This document shows positions 5,673 to 5,746 of a DNA stretch of 5,746 nucleotides, piece after piece (the first letter of the stretch is position 1; each line of letters starts with the position of its first letter). The notes under the pieces are model-generated. The model was not told where the DNA came from. It saw only the letters and a list, made by a program, of their open reading frames with translations, and did not search any database. The translations under genes were made by a program, and so were the position numbers. The DNA is from an uncultured Clostridia bacterium (lineage in GTDB: Bacteria; Bacillota; Clostridia; Christensenellales; Pumilibacteraceae), in contig CANDJX010000094.1 in NCBI GenBank assembly GCA_947385185.1, positions 1-5,746 of the forward strand, in the 5' to 3' direction.

Positions 5673-5746
5673 GTGAACGACGGCAAGACGGGTCATACTA
5701 TCGGCGCCAAGCTGCGCGATCTGCGGCTCAAAAACGGACTTACGCA
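5673..5746 (+). CDS. XRE-family helix-turn-helix regulator, N-terminus only
   Basis: The reading frame from GTG 5673 runs off the window end. The 24 complete codons give MNDGKTGHTIGAKLRDLRLKNGLT-type sequence: the first helix of a Cro/C1-type helix-turn-helix (IGAKLRDLRLKNGLTQ, the last residue being incomplete). Strong GGAGGA at 5664-5669, three bases before GTG, sets the start. The rest of the DNA-binding domain and any sensor or effector domain lie outside the window, so its target and role are unknown. It follows a perfect-consensus promoter overlaid with palindromes. Confidence 0.8.
   Translation, partial: MNDGKTGHTIGAKLRDLRLKNGLT

Noticed and set aside
1..5746. CRISPR arrays, tRNA or rRNA genes, insertion sequences, attachment sites
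   Set aside because: Looked for regularly spaced repeats, tRNA-like cloverleaf ends, transposase motifs and terminal inverted repeats; none were seen, including at the two deletion junctions.

Overview
The window looks like chromosomal DNA of an anaerobic, low-to-moderate GC Bacillota (Clostridia-like) bacterium. The basis is a rubrerythrin, an Isf-type flavoprotein with a compact cysteine motif, a butanol-dehydrogenase-like Fe-ADH, strong Shine-Dalgarno sites and consensus sigma-A promoters. The assignment is an inference; no rRNA or lineage marker is present.

Layout. Positions 1-306 hold the 3' end of a ROK-family (glucokinase-type) sugar kinase. A rubrerythrin gene (371-910) follows on the same strand. 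It ends at a hairpin (994-1023) shared with a convergent LysR-type regulator on the minus strand (1031 to about 1852). The LysR remnant abuts head to head, with no intergenic DNA, a plus-strand run of redox and detoxification genes: a sugar O-acetyltransferase lacking its N-terminus (1848-2357), an intact flavodoxin-fold iron-sulfur flavoprotein (2354-2977), an iron-containing alcohol dehydrogenase broken by an internal deletion (3004-3911), and an intact cyclophilin-like lipoprotein (3920-4474). A terminator at 4492-4520 closes this run. An independent promoter (4581-4609) then drives a flavodoxin-domain protein with a charged, low-complexity C-terminal tail (4638-5423), followed by its own terminator (5511-5544). 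The window ends in the first 24 codons of an XRE-type helix-turn-helix regulator (from 5673), behind a perfect-consensus promoter overlaid with inverted repeats.

How the genes relate. LysR regulator, Fe-ADH, flavodoxin, cyclophilin-like protein and acetyltransferase commonly sit together in Clostridia, with the regulator divergent from the enzymes. Here the set appears to be decaying. One deletion seems to have removed the LysR start, the divergent promoter region and the acetyltransferase start. A second removed about 90 codons of the ADH, including two of its expected metal-binding histidines, and shifted its frame. I see no promoter left for the cluster.

I did not find a clearly new biological system. 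The points most worth a second look are the paired deletions (real decay or an assembly error), the operator-like repeats at the XRE promoter, and the unusual tail of the flavodoxin-domain protein.
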